The notes beneath the pieces are model-generated. The model saw only the letters and a list, made by a program, of their open reading frames with translations, did not search any database and was not told the DNA's origin. Below are positions 33,297 through 42,063 of a stretch of DNA of 64,000 nucleotides, one piece after another. Both the position numbers and the translations under genes were made by a program. Source of the stretch: Actinomycetospora straminea (lineage in GTDB: Bacteria > Actinomycetota > Actinomycetes > Mycobacteriales > Pseudonocardiaceae); contig NZ_JAQZAN010000025.1 of assembly GCF_028737255.1 (NCBI RefSeq), forward strand, positions 1 to 64,000. Reading direction: 5' to 3'. Each line of letters begins with the position of its first letter. Position 1 is the stretch's first letter.

Positions 33297-33348
33297 CTCG
33301 GAGCGTCGTCTCGGAGCGTCGTCTCGGAGCGTCGTCTCAGAGCGTCGT
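33297..33348. repeat. Four 13-base tandem repeats
   Basis: CTCGGAGCGTCGT is repeated at 33297, 33310, 33323 and 33336, the last copy differing by one base. That fourth copy contains the stop codon and last codons of the DUF1772 gene on the minus strand; the other three lie just beyond it. Confidence 0.9.
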
Positions 33349-33789
33349 CGCCGCGACGAGGACCAGCACGAAGGACGCGACGATGAGCGCGACGCGGCCG
33401 AGGTGCAGCCGGTCCCACCGCCGGTGCTGCTCCCGCCAGTCGTCGGGGTGGTGCTCGGCGGTCCACGTCCGCGAGCGGTTGTTGATCGGCACCAGCAGGG
33501 CGATCGACAGCACGACGCTGACGGCCAGCAGCAGGCCCGCGACGAGGGCCGTGGCGGCGGCCGGCGTGCCCCACGTGGCGGCGGCCAGGGCCGCCGTGAG
33601 GACGAGGGAGCCGACGTACCACCACGGCATGACGCGACCCAGCACGCGCCCGCCGTCCGCGCGACCGGCCAGGGACGCGCCCGCCGGGAGGCGCAACAGG
33701 ATCGGGTTGAGGACGGCGGCCACCGCGAACTCGACGCCGACCATGAGGCCGATGACGGTCGCGGTGACGACCGCGAGGACGGATGTCAT
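33337..33789 (-). CDS. DUF1772-type membrane protein
   Basis: 150 residues, four hydrophobic helices, with the FAVAAVLNPILLRLP motif in the first loop and INNRSRTW after helix three, as in the DUF1772 (anthrone oxygenase-like) family. It has no assigned function here. ATG 33789 has GAGG at the right distance. It is divergent from a TetR regulator with two palindromic boxes between, so it is the likely target of that repressor. Confidence 0.82.
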   Translation of the reverse strand: MTSVLAVVTATVIGLMVGVEFAVAAVLNPILLRLPAGASLAGRADGGRVLGRVMPWWYVGSLVLTAALAAATWGTPAAATALVAGLLLAVSVVLSIALLVPINNRSRTWTAEHHPDDWREQHRRWDRLHLGRVALIVASFVLVLVAATTL

Positions 33790-33805
33790 GGGACGACACC
33801 TCTTT

Positions 33806-33836
33806 CTAGCGTTGCTAGGTTTTCTAGCTTTGCTAG
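33806..33836. promoter_or_regulatory. Two TetR-type operators
   Basis: CTAGC-GTT-GCTAG at 33806-33818 and CTAGC-TTT-GCTAG at 33824-33836 are perfect 13-base palindromes offset by 18 bases, in an AT-rich patch between the DUF1772 and TetR genes. The offset suits two dimers on the same DNA site. Confidence 0.8.
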
Positions 33837-33877
33837 ACTAGGCCGCGCACGAACCTCACGGCAAGGGGAGGAGCACG

Positions 33878-34447
33878 GTGCCGGAGCAGACGACGCGGCA
33901 GCGGCGCACCGCGGAGCGCCGCCGCGACATCCTGGCCGCCGCGCGCGAGCGCGCCGATGCCGACGGCTGGTCGGCCGTGACGACCCGGCACCTCGCCGAC
34001 GCCATCGGCTACACGCAGCCGGTGCTCTACAGCCACTTCCCCGGCGGCAAGTCGGAGATCATGTCGGCGGTCGCGCTCGAGGGCTTCGTCGAGCTCGCGC
34101 GGCGGTGCCGCGCCGCGCTCGGCACCGAGCGCGGGCCACGGGCGGTCGAGGCCGTGGCCGGTGCCTACCTGGACTTCGGGCGCGAGCACCCCGCGGTCTA
34201 CGAGGCGATGTTCCAGGAGCCCATCGACGCGCGGTTCGCCCGCGAGGACACCCCGCCCGAGCTGCGCGCCGGGTTCGACACCCTGGCCGAGGCCATCGGT
34301 GACGCCGACCGGGGCGCGGCGACCGAGGTGTTCTGGAGCGCCCTGCACGGCATCGGCCTGCTGGAGCGCGCCGGCCGCATGCGCCCGGGCGACCGGGCCC
34401 TACGCGTGGCCGACCTCGGGGTCCGCTTCGCCGCCGGCGCGCGGTAG
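33878..34447 (+). CDS. TetR-family regulator
   Basis: 189 residues. RRRDILAAARERADADGWSAVTTRHLADAIG then a YSHFPGGKSEI stretch forms the TetR helix-turn-helix. The ligand domain ends with a WSALHGIGLLERAGRM segment, as in WHG-type TetR proteins. GTG 33878 follows GGGGAGGAG. It should repress itself and the divergent DUF1772 gene by binding the two CTAGC palindromes; ligand unknown. Confidence 0.9.
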   Translation: MPEQTTRQRRTAERRRDILAAARERADADGWSAVTTRHLADAIGYTQPVLYSHFPGGKSEIMSAVALEGFVELARRCRAALGTERGPRAVEAVAGAYLDFGREHPAVYEAMFQEPIDARFAREDTPPELRAGFDTLAEAIGDADRGAATEVFWSALHGIGLLERAGRMRPGDRALRVADLGVRFAAGAR

Positions 34448-34519
34448 TCGGCGCCGGGGCGGCCGGCCACGGGGACTGCCCCCCGTGACCGGCGTCGACC
34501 ACGGCTCGACCTCGCCGAG

Positions 34520-35380
34520 CTACTTCACGAAGCGGCTGATGAAGTCGAGGCAGGTGCGGGCGACCTCCTCCCAGCCCGAGTCGATCGTCAAGGAGTGGCC
34601 GCGGCCGGGGATCTCGGTGAACTCGGTGGGGAAGTGCTCGTTGCGCCGCTGGGCCTCGTAGGTGGCCTCGGCGATGGCGTGGGGTGCTTGGTGGTCGAGC
34701 TCGCCGGAGACGACGAGCATGGGACCCCGGTCGTCGCGGGTCTTCTCGGCCTTCACCTCGGTGGCGGGGTTGAGGTTGGCGAAGGCCGCCTGGAAGAGAG
34801 GGATGCCGGAGCCCGCGACGTGGAACTGCTCGTAGAGCTCGCGGGCCTCGTCCTCGGACACGGCGTTGGCGAAGCCGTACCGGAACTGGTCGAAGGTCAG
34901 CGTCACCGCTCGGTGCCGGTTCGCCGGGTTCGCCAGCACGGGCGACGCCGCCTTGAGCGCGGCCACCGGGAGGGGCAGCACGCCGCGGGACGGCGCCGGG
35001 TCGACCGCGCAGGTCGCGGCCGAGAGGCCTCGTCCCGCCAGGATCTGCACGAGCACCCCGCCGAAGGAGTGCCCGATCAGCGCGGGCTTGCGGTCCAACC
35101 GCTCGATGATCATCTGCTGGTAGGCGGCGACGTCGCCGACGCTCTTGCCGGCGAACACCTCGGGGTGCGCGTGGGCCTCCTCGACCGAGAGCGGGTCGTC
35201 GGGCCAGCCCGGGGTCACGGCGACGTAGCCGGCGTCCTCGAACAGCGCCGCCCACCGGTCCCAGCTGGAGTCCAGCAACCACAGGCCGTGGACGAACACC
35301 ACCGGCTGCTTGCCCGACGCGTTCGCTCGCTCGATCTCCTGCTGCTCGCCCTGCGTGGGCGAGAGCGTCGTCTCCGTCAT
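34520..35380 (-). CDS. Alpha/beta-hydrolase fold enzyme
   Basis: 286 residues from ATG 35380 (AGGAGG upstream). VVFVHGLW supplies the oxyanion loop, LIGHSFGGVL the nucleophile Ser, GELDHQAP the acid and GRGHSLTI the His, a complete triad. No signal peptide. Substrate unknown; the fold serves esterases, haloperoxidases and lactonases. It is divergent from the AraC regulator at 35544, which probably controls it. Confidence 0.87.
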   Translation of the reverse strand: MTETTLSPTQGEQQEIERANASGKQPVVFVHGLWLLDSSWDRWAALFEDAGYVAVTPGWPDDPLSVEEAHAHPEVFAGKSVGDVAAYQQMIIERLDRKPALIGHSFGGVLVQILAGRGLSAATCAVDPAPSRGVLPLPVAALKAASPVLANPANRHRAVTLTFDQFRYGFANAVSEDEARELYEQFHVAGSGIPLFQAAFANLNPATEVKAEKTRDDRGPMLVVSGELDHQAPHAIAEATYEAQRRNEHFPTEFTEIPGRGHSLTIDSGWEEVARTCLDFISRFVK

Positions 35381-35412
35381 GGGATTCCTCCTGCTGGTCG
35401 AACCGGGTGCGG

Positions 35413-35423
35413 TGGTCCGACCA
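35413..35423. promoter_or_regulatory. Short perfect palindrome in hydrolase/AraC promoter
   Basis: TGGTC and GACCA flank a single C, between the divergent starts at 35380 and 35544. A possible regulator site. Confidence 0.35.
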
Positions 35424-35543
35424 TGGACACGCGTGAGACCTTCGAGTGAGCTGGTTGCGCACGACGCTGTGCCATCCGTGCAGGACACGGCCCCGCAGCG
35501 TCTCGAGGCCGGGGACGCTCACCCCTCATCAGGAGTTGGTCAC

Positions 35544-36512
35544 GTGCTGTCTCTGAGCATCGAGGACGTGCCCGCCCGCGATCGCGTCGACTTCCTCTAC
35601 GAGACCATCTGGTCCAGCGTGCTGCCCGTCGAGATGACGTTCGCCCCGAACCCGGCGGACATCGATGTCCGGTTCCGTGTCGGGCAGGCCGGCCGCGTCA
35701 ACGTCTCGTCGGCACGCTCCAGCGCGAACGCCCTCCACCGCACGCCGGCACTCGTGCGCCGCGACCACGAACCGCAGCTCTTCCTCGCCGTGCAGACCGC
35801 CGGGACGACGGTCGTCGAGCAGGGCGGCAGCCGGGCCGTGCTGCGACCCGGGGACATGACGGTCTACGACAGCACCCGCCCGTACACGGTGGAGAACCGG
35901 GAACTCACCGAGCTGCACTACGTCCGCATCCCCCGCGACGCGCTGGCCCTCCCCGATCGACGTCTGACGCCGCTGCTGGCGGTCCGGATCGGCGGGGACA
36001 CCAACCCGCTCGCGCCGGCGGTCGGCTCGTTCTTCGGCACGCTCGCCACCTCGGACGCCCTCGACCACCCCGACGCCGCTCGCCGTGTGGCGGAACCCGC
36101 CATCGAGCTGATCCGGGCCATGCTCGCGGTGCACGGCGGTGCCGACCACCAGGCGCGCGCCTCGTCGGAGGGCTCCCTCGTCCTGCGGGTGACGCAGTAC
36201 GTGCGCGACCACCTCCACGAGCGGGACCTCGGCCCCCACCGCATCGCCGCTGCCCACCACATCTCCGTGCGGCACCTCTACGCCGTCCTCGCGGACGCCG
36301 GTGTCGGGAGCCTGCGGGCGATGATCCAGGAGCAACGGCTCGACGCGTGCCGCCGGGATCTCCGGGACCGGCGTCACGCCCACCAGGCGGTCGCCACGAT
36401 CGGGCGTCGCTGGGGATTCGTCGACCCGTCGCACTTCGGCCGGGTCTTCCGGCAGACCTTCGGATTGACCCCGGCGGAGTGGCGTCGGGGAGCCCCGACC
36501 GACGAGCGCTGA
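35544..36512 (+). CDS. AraC-family regulator with AraC-binding-like N-terminal domain
   Basis: 322 residues. The first 200 resemble the AraC_binding_2 domain (DHEPQLFLAVQTAG followed by RPGDMTVYDSTRPY), and the last 100 are a double helix-turn-helix ending in WGFVDPSHFGRVFRQTFGLTPAEWR. GTG 35544 has AGGAG eight bases upstream. Such proteins usually activate a neighbour in answer to a small molecule; the divergent hydrolase is the natural target. The frame is open back to 35310 without family similarity. Confidence 0.87.
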   Translation: MLSLSIEDVPARDRVDFLYETIWSSVLPVEMTFAPNPADIDVRFRVGQAGRVNVSSARSSANALHRTPALVRRDHEPQLFLAVQTAGTTVVEQGGSRAVLRPGDMTVYDSTRPYTVENRELTELHYVRIPRDALALPDRRLTPLLAVRIGGDTNPLAPAVGSFFGTLATSDALDHPDAARRVAEPAIELIRAMLAVHGGADHQARASSEGSLVLRVTQYVRDHLHERDLGPHRIAAAHHISVRHLYAVLADAGVGSLRAMIQEQRLDACRRDLRDRRHAHQAVATIGRRWGFVDPSHFGRVFRQTFGLTPAEWRRGAPTDER

Positions 36513-36553
36513 CCCGTCGTCACCCGCTCGTCCGTCGGGCGTGTCGTCAGGAA

Positions 36554-37723
36554 CTATCGCCGTAGCGTCGCGAGGGCCGCGACGAGGCGGTCGATGTCCT
36601 CGCCGGTGGTGTGGAGGTGCGGCGACAGGCGCAGCGACGAGCCACGGACGGCGGCGAAACACCCTGCGTCGCGGAGCGCGGGCACGACGTCGTCGCGGAC
36701 ACCGGCGGGGAGGTCCACGCCGAGCACGTGGGGCCCGCGCGGGTGGGCCACGGGCTGCAGGTCGATCCGGCCCAGACGCTCGGCGATCACGTCGGTGGTC
36801 GCGCGGAGGGCGGCGGCGATGTTGACGACGCCCCAGCTCAGGAGCTGCTCCACCGCGGCGATGGCCATCGGCGTGAGCTCGAACAGGGTGCGCTGGCCCT
36901 GGTCGAAGCGACGCGCGCCGGGCTGGTACCCGTCGCGGTACTCGGTGAGGCGGGCGAAGTCCTCGGAGCCCTCGCGCACGATCCAGTTCTCCTCGATCGG
37001 CTCCCCGTCCCGGTGCGCCGGAGCCAGCCAGAGGTAGCCACGGCCGAAGGGGCCGAGCAGCCACTTGTACCCGACGCTGACCACTGCGTCGGGCTGCAGC
37101 GCCTCCACGTCGAGCGGGACCGCACCGAGGCTCTGGCTGGCGTCGACGACCAGGCTCGCGCCCACGTCCCGCGCGCGGTCCGCGACCGCGGCGAGGTCCA
37201 CCCAGGTCCCGTCGGTCCAGTGCACCTGCGGGCTGCTGATCACCGCGGTGCGCTCGTCGACGGCGTCGAGGATCGCCTCGGTCCAGGTCTGTCCGTCGGC
37301 CCGGACCACGGTGACCACCCGTGCCTCGTGACGGGTCGCGAACCGTCGCCAGGTGTACACACCCGACGGGTACTCGTCGGCGAGGACCACGACCCGGTCG
37401 CCCGGCTCGGCGCGGAGGTTGGCCGCGACCGCGGCGAACCCGTAGCTGGTCGACGGGACGAGCGCGACGCCCTCGGCGGTGCTCCCGAGCAGCTGCCCGA
37501 CCAGGCCGCGCAGGGTCTCGACGTCGGTGAACCAGTCCTGCGGCCCGATCGTCCAGGGCTGGCCTCGTCGGCTCAGTGCCCGCCGACCGGCGTCGGCCAC
37601 GGCGTGCAGCACCGGAGCGAGGTTCGCCGTGTTGAAGTAGGCCACCTCGTCGGGGACGTCGAACGCGGCCCGGAGGTCCGCCACGTCGCCCAGAGGGGTC
37701 GTCGGTCCGGGGGAAGAGGGCAC
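36554..37723 (-). CDS. Class V aminotransferase (PLP, cysteine-desulfurase fold)
   Basis: 389 residues. The PLP lysine is K220 in SVGYKWLLGPFG, with D194 in VVDASQ binding the pyridine nitrogen and H168 in SPQVHW stacking on the ring. The C-terminal LRLSPHLHTTGEDIDRLVAAL is typical of NifS-like and isopenicillin-N-epimerase-like members. No active-site Cys loop is apparent, so desulfurase activity is doubtful; an epimerase or lyase is as likely. Start GTG 37723. It is divergent from an AraC/DJ-1 regulator 82 bases away. Confidence 0.85.
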   Translation of the reverse strand: MPSSPGPTTPLGDVADLRAAFDVPDEVAYFNTANLAPVLHAVADAGRRALSRRGQPWTIGPQDWFTDVETLRGLVGQLLGSTAEGVALVPSTSYGFAAVAANLRAEPGDRVVVLADEYPSGVYTWRRFATRHEARVVTVVRADGQTWTEAILDAVDERTAVISSPQVHWTDGTWVDLAAVADRARDVGASLVVDASQSLGAVPLDVEALQPDAVVSVGYKWLLGPFGRGYLWLAPAHRDGEPIEENWIVREGSEDFARLTEYRDGYQPGARRFDQGQRTLFELTPMAIAAVEQLLSWGVVNIAAALRATTDVIAERLGRIDLQPVAHPRGPHVLGVDLPAGVRDDVVPALRDAGCFAAVRGSSLRLSPHLHTTGEDIDRLVAALATLRR

Positions 37724-37758
37724 CGACCGATCCCACCAGCGTGTTCGGCAGCACCGGA

Positions 37759-37795
37759 GTGGCAGGCCTGTCCACCTTGCCGCACTTCCTGCCAC
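37759..37795. promoter_or_regulatory. Spaced inverted repeat in aminotransferase/AraC promoter
   Basis: GTGGCAGG at 37759-37766 is the exact reverse complement of CCTGCCAC at 37788-37795, with a 21-base spacer. It lies directly before the regulator start. Confidence 0.45.
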
Positions 37796-37805
37796 CCTGT
37801 CGGCG

Positions 37806-38780
37806 ATGGAGGACCACCTGCGGATCGAGTCGGTCGCGGTCGTCGTCGACGACGGCGTGGCACCGTTCGAGCTGGGCGTGGCGTGCGAGCTCTTCGGGCT
37901 CGACCGCTCCGACCAGGGACTTCCGGTCTACGAGTTCGGCCTCGCCGCCGTCACCCCCGGGCCGGTGGCCACCACCGCGGGCTTCGCCGTCTCGGTCGCC
38001 GAGGGTCTGGACCGGGTCGGCAGCGCCGACCTCGTCGTGCTGCCCGCCGGCACCTGGACCGAGCGTGGACCCACCCCCGACCTGCGGGCCGTCCTGCACG
38101 CCGCACACGACCGCGGTGCCCACATCATGGCGATCTGTCGCGGGGCGTTCGTGCTCGCCGCGACAGGTCTCCTCGACGGCCGCCGCGCGAGCACGCACTG
38201 GCGCTGGGAGGAGCAGTTCCGCCGGCTCTTCCCGCGCGTGCACCTCGACACCGACGCGCTCTACGTCGACACCGGCGCCGTGTCGACGTCGGCCGGCACC
38301 GCCGCCGGGATCGATCTCGGCCTGCACCTCCTGCGCCGCGCCCACGGCGCCGCGACCGCCGCCGAGATCGCCCGGCGCATGGTGGTCGCCCCGCACCGCA
38401 GCGGCGGCCAGGCCCAGTACATCCGCCGGCCGATGGCCGTGGGCGCCGAGGACGCCACGCTCCAGGACACGCTGCAGTGGGCGCTCGATCGGCTCCCGGC
38501 CGTGATGACCGTCGACGAGCTCGCCGCCCACGCGAACCTCGCGCCCCGGACCTTCGCCCGCCGGTTCCACGAGACGTGTGGGACCACCCCTCACCGCTGG
38601 CTCGACGGCCAGCGGGTCGACCGCGCACGGCAGCTGCTCGAGACCACCGACCTGACCGTCGCCGCGGTCGCCGCCCGCTCCGGCTTCGGTTCCACCGACG
38701 CGCTGCGTGCCGGTTTCGCCCGACACCTGGGCACCACACCGACCCAGTACCGCCGGAGCTTCCACGTCGGGGTCGGGTAG
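37806..38780 (+). CDS. AraC-family regulator with DJ-1/PfpI domain (FtrA-like)
   Basis: 324 residues. Residues 1-200 form the DJ-1/PfpI glutaminase-like fold, with Cys111 in MAICRGAF at the nucleophile elbow and H131 in STHW; in regulators this site senses rather than catalyses. The last 110 residues hold two helix-turn-helix units (VDELAAHANLAPRTFARRF; SGFGSTDALRAGFARHLGTT). ATG 37806. It probably controls the divergent aminotransferase gene. Confidence 0.9.
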   Translation: MEDHLRIESVAVVVDDGVAPFELGVACELFGLDRSDQGLPVYEFGLAAVTPGPVATTAGFAVSVAEGLDRVGSADLVVLPAGTWTERGPTPDLRAVLHAAHDRGAHIMAICRGAFVLAATGLLDGRRASTHWRWEEQFRRLFPRVHLDTDALYVDTGAVSTSAGTAAGIDLGLHLLRRAHGAATAAEIARRMVVAPHRSGGQAQYIRRPMAVGAEDATLQDTLQWALDRLPAVMTVDELAAHANLAPRTFARRFHETCGTTPHRWLDGQRVDRARQLLETTDLTVAAVAARSGFGSTDALRAGFARHLGTTPTQYRRSFHVGVG

Positions 38781-38838
38781 CCGCTCCCGGCCGGTCGGCG
38801 TCCCCGGCGAGGAGGTCGCCGAGGACACCGACCGCGGG

Positions 38839-40050
38839 TCAGGCGATGTGCCGTCCGCTGATGGCGCGGGCGATCACGAGCTGCTGGATCTGCTCGGTGC
38901 CCTCGAAGATGTCGTAGATCTTGGAGTCGCGGTGCATCCGCTCGACGGGGTGGTCGCGGGAGTAGCCGGCGCCGCCGAGGATCTGGATGGCCCGCTCGGT
39001 GGCCCACACCGCGACGCGGCCGGCCTTGAGCTTGGACATCGAGCCCTCGCCGGCCTCGAACGCCACGCCGTTGCGGCCCATCCACGCCGCGCGCCAGACG
39101 AGCATGCGCGCCGCGTCGATCTCGGTCTTGATGTCGGCGAGCGTGAAGGCGATCGACTGGTTGTCGATGATCGGGCGCCCGAAGGTCTCGCGGCCCTTGG
39201 CGTACTCGAGGGCGTACTCGTAGGCCGCCCGCGCGATGCCGATGGCCTGCGCGCCGACCGTCGGGCGGGAGAGCTCGAAGGTCTGCATCGCCGCCGAGCC
39301 CTTCGACTTCACGCCCTCGCGGGCGCGGGCCAGGCGCTCGTCGAGCTTCTCCTTGCCGCCGAGCAGGCAGGAGCCGGGGACCTTGACGTCGTCGAGGAAG
39401 ACGTCGGCGGTGTGCGACGCCCGCAGCCCCATCTTCTTGACCTTCTTGGCCGTCTCGAGGCCCGGGGTGTTCGGCGGGACGACGAACGCCGCCTGCCCAC
39501 GCGAGCCGAGCGAGGAGTCGACGACCGCCTGCACGACGTGGATGTTGGCGATGCCGCCGTTGGTCGCCCAGGCCTTGGCGCCGTTGAGCGTCCACTCGTC
39601 CTTGGCCTCGTCGTACGTCGCGCGGGTGCGCATGGCCGACACGTCCGAACCGGACTCGGGCTCCGACGAGCAGAACGCCGCGACCTTGACGTCGCCGGCG
39701 TCGCCGTAGCACTGCGGGATGAACTCGACCATCTGCTCGGGCGTGCCCGACGAGAAGATGCCGGCGACGGCGAGCGTGGTGCCGAAGATCGCCATCCCGA
39801 TGCCGCCGTCACCCCAGAACAGCTCCTCGTTGACGATCGGCAGGGACAGGCCGGTCTCGTCGCCCCAGAAGCTGGCCAGGGTCTCGAAGTTGTAGAGCTC
39901 GATCTTCGCGGCCTCCTGCAGGACGGGCCACGGGGTCTCCTCGCGCTCGTCCCACTCGGCGGCGGCCGGGCGGATGACGTCGGCGGCGAACCCGTGGGCC
40001 CAGTCGCGGAGGTCGGTGTGCTCCTCGGAGAGCTCCATCGAGAAGGTCAT
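38839..40050 (-). CDS. Acyl-CoA dehydrogenase
   Basis: 403 residues. CSSEPESGSDVSAMRTRA is the FAD/substrate signature, LGGAGYSRDHPVERMHRD the C-terminal motif and IYDIFEGTEQIQ holds the catalytic Glu. This is the usual short/medium-chain acyl-CoA dehydrogenase layout. ATG 40050 follows GGGAG. It lies 13 bases after the SCP2 gene and is read with it; the divergent TetR gene probably regulates both, making this a small lipid or sterol catabolism unit. Confidence 0.92.
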   Translation of the reverse strand: MTFSMELSEEHTDLRDWAHGFAADVIRPAAAEWDEREETPWPVLQEAAKIELYNFETLASFWGDETGLSLPIVNEELFWGDGGIGMAIFGTTLAVAGIFSSGTPEQMVEFIPQCYGDAGDVKVAAFCSSEPESGSDVSAMRTRATYDEAKDEWTLNGAKAWATNGGIANIHVVQAVVDSSLGSRGQAAFVVPPNTPGLETAKKVKKMGLRASHTADVFLDDVKVPGSCLLGGKEKLDERLARAREGVKSKGSAAMQTFELSRPTVGAQAIGIARAAYEYALEYAKGRETFGRPIIDNQSIAFTLADIKTEIDAARMLVWRAAWMGRNGVAFEAGEGSMSKLKAGRVAVWATERAIQILGGAGYSRDHPVERMHRDSKIYDIFEGTEQIQQLVIARAISGRHIA

Positions 40051-40063
40051 CGCGGGTCTCCCG

Positions 40064-40600
40064 TCACGCCGTGGGGATCGTGAACATCTTCTGCAGCGCC
40101 GTCGCGAACCCGACGTCGCCCGACACCTTGAGCTTGCGCGTCATGAACAGCGTGACCGGCGAGGCGTTGTTCGTGACCACCTTGAGGAACTGCGTGCCGT
40201 CCATCGTCAGCTCGGTGCGCGGCTCCTCGGCGAGCTGCTCGGAGACCTCGCAGGTGCCGTGCTGCATGGCGGTCTGGTAGCTGTCGCTGCCACCGTCCGC
40301 GGCGCCGGTGATGTGCCAGTGCACGACCTGGCGCTTCGCGCTCGAGCCCTTCGAGGAGTAGAACTCGGCCATCCGCCCGAAGATGGCGTCCAGCACGGGA
40401 CGGCGGACGTCGGAGGACATGACGGTCTCGAGCTGGCCCTTGCGGGTGCTCTTGACCAGCCGCGCGAACAGGGAGGGATCGATGTCCTTGCCCCCGCCGT
40501 CGGCCAGGCCGTCGCGCAGGGCGTCGACCAGCTGCTCGTCGGACAACGACTTGGGGTCGACACTGCGACCCAGCTCGTTGACGTCGATCTTCTCGGGCAC
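40064..40600 (-). CDS. SCP2 sterol-transfer domain protein
   Basis: 178 residues from GTG 40600 (GGAG upstream). The C-terminal 100 residues, with ITGAADGGSDSYQTAMQHG, TELTMDGTQFLKVVT and KVSGDVGFATALQKMF, form an SCP2 lipid-binding fold. It would carry acyl-CoA or sterol-like ligands. It heads the operon with the acyl-CoA dehydrogenase. Confidence 0.85.
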   Translation of the reverse strand: MPEKIDVNELGRSVDPKSLSDEQLVDALRDGLADGGGKDIDPSLFARLVKSTRKGQLETVMSSDVRRPVLDAIFGRMAEFYSSKGSSAKRQVVHWHITGAADGGSDSYQTAMQHGTCEVSEQLAEEPRTELTMDGTQFLKVVTNNASPVTLFMTRKLKVSGDVGFATALQKMFTIPTA

Positions 40601-40634
40601 GGCTTCACTCCGGCGTGGTCGTGGTGTCCGGTAC

Positions 40635-40648
40635 TGGCGGTCCCGCCA
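40635..40648. promoter_or_regulatory. Operator-like palindrome between SCP2 and TetR genes
   Basis: TGGCGG and CCGCCA flank TC in the 87-base divergent region. An AT-rich stretch (ATACTTTACG, 40656-40665) and TAGATAC (40672-40678), near the regulator start, look like promoter elements. Confidence 0.55.
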
Positions 40649-40687
40649 ACGCGCCATACTTTACGCGCCGGTAGATACGGTGCAAGC

Positions 40688-41356
40688 GTGACCTCGGAGA
40701 CCCCGCGCCGCCGCCTGGCCCCGGAGGTCCGCCGCCGCCAGGTGCTCGACGCCGCGGTCGCCGTGTTCTCCGAGGAGGGCTTCCACGGCGCGTCGATGGA
40801 CGCCGTCGCCGCGCGGGCGGGGGTGAGCAAGCCGCTGGTCTACGCGCACGGCGGCAGCAAGGACGAGCTGTTCGCCGCCTGCCTGCGCCGCGAGGCCGAG
40901 CGGCTGCTGCGCTCGGTGCAGACGGCGGCCGGGGCGCCCGGCGAGGCACCGCTGGTGCGCCTGCGCCGGGCCCTGCGCGCCTTCTTCCACGCCCTGACCA
41001 TGCAGCGCGCGGGGTGGACCGTGCTCTACCGGCAGGCGTCGACGGGGCCGTTCGCCGGCGAGGTCGACGCCCTGCGCCGGCGCATCGTCGAGCAGGCCGC
41101 CGACCTGATGGCCGGCGGCCTGGGGGTGCCCCGCGCGGTGGCGCTGCCCTACGCGCACACCGTCGTCGGTGCTGCCGAGGGCCTCGCGGACTGGTGGCTC
41201 ACCGACCCCGACGCCGGCGAGGCCGCCCGGACCGACCCCGACGTCGAGCCCGCCGACGTGCTCGCCGACATGCTGGTCGCCGTCGTCGGGCCCGGGCTCG
41301 ACGCGCTGACCGGCGGTGCCATCGGGGTGTCTGCGACCGTCTCGGACGAGCGCTAG
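40688..41356 (+). CDS. TetR-family regulator
   Basis: 222 residues. RRRQVLDAAVAVFSEEGFHG then SMDAVAARAGVSKPLVYAH is a clear TetR helix-turn-helix, though with an unusual HGGSKDEL where YFGSKEEL is normal. GTG 40688 has no good ribosome-binding site and lies only about ten bases after a -10-like TAGATAC, so the message may be leaderless. It likely represses the divergent SCP2-acyl-CoA dehydrogenase genes in answer to an acyl-CoA. Confidence 0.88.
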   Translation: MTSETPRRRLAPEVRRRQVLDAAVAVFSEEGFHGASMDAVAARAGVSKPLVYAHGGSKDELFAACLRREAERLLRSVQTAAGAPGEAPLVRLRRALRAFFHALTMQRAGWTVLYRQASTGPFAGEVDALRRRIVEQAADLMAGGLGVPRAVALPYAHTVVGAAEGLADWWLTDPDAGEAARTDPDVEPADVLADMLVAVVGPGLDALTGGAIGVSATVSDER

Positions 41357-41432
41357 ACGGGCGGATACGGCGCGATCGACGCCCACGCCGCTCAGGAGCA
41401 GCGAGGGCGCCGATCCGGTGGTGAGCGGGTGG

Positions 41433-41927
41433 TCAGCGGCTGGTCGGCGCCCTGTGGTGCCCCCGCGTGAGCGCGTTCGCGACGACGGGGGACAGCGGGC
41501 GCGTCGGGCGCGGCGACAATTCGGGCGTCGCGTCCGTGGCGGAGTCGGTGGGCTCGTCGGTCTCGGCGGGCACGGTCGGGGCCTCGATCTCGATCCACCC
41601 GGGCGCGAGCTCGGTGAACCGGACGTTCGGCACGCCGAGCGCGTTCGCCAGGTGCCGTCCGGCCTCCTGGGCGTCCTCCCAGATCTGGGCGGGGCGCAGG
41701 TGGACCGTGAAGCGCAGCGGCGGGCCGAGGTGGATCGCCGTGAGGTCGGGGACGACCAGGGTGGCGCCGCTGGGCGAGTGGACCTTCTCGGCCAGCCGGC
41801 CGCGGATCGCGGCGGCGCGCCACAGCTGGCGGACCTCGTGCTCCCGGAACAGGATCTCGGCCCACCTCCGGTCCCGGCGGGGGCCGCGCGTCCCCGGTTC
41901 GGGTCGGGCGCTCGCGATCAACGTCAT
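41433..41927 (-). CDS. Hypothetical protein; possible remnant of an FtsK-like transfer protein N-terminus
   Basis: 164 residues from ATG 41927 (GGGAGG upstream). LVVPDLTAIHLGPPLRFTVHLRPA, then a helix, then VRFTELAPGWIEIE resembles the region before the ATPase domain of actinobacterial FtsK/SpoIIIE-type transfer proteins. No Walker motifs follow; a Pro/Thr/Ser-rich tail ends the protein. The resemblance is by eye only. It lies 167 bases after the sensor kinase on the same strand. Confidence 0.55.
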   Translation of the reverse strand: MTLIASARPEPGTRGPRRDRRWAEILFREHEVRQLWRAAAIRGRLAEKVHSPSGATLVVPDLTAIHLGPPLRFTVHLRPAQIWEDAQEAGRHLANALGVPNVRFTELAPGWIEIEAPTVPAETDEPTDSATDATPELSPRPTRPLSPVVANALTRGHHRAPTSR

Positions 41928-42063
41928 GGTGGCCTCCCGACCTCGCGGACCGCCGGGGCGGCCTGTTCTCGCTGCTCAGGAGCCTGCTCGCGGGAGAGCC
42001 ACGCCACGAGGGAGCGCTCCCCCGAGCGGCGGGGGCTGTCCCCCGGGACGGGGAGGGCACGCC

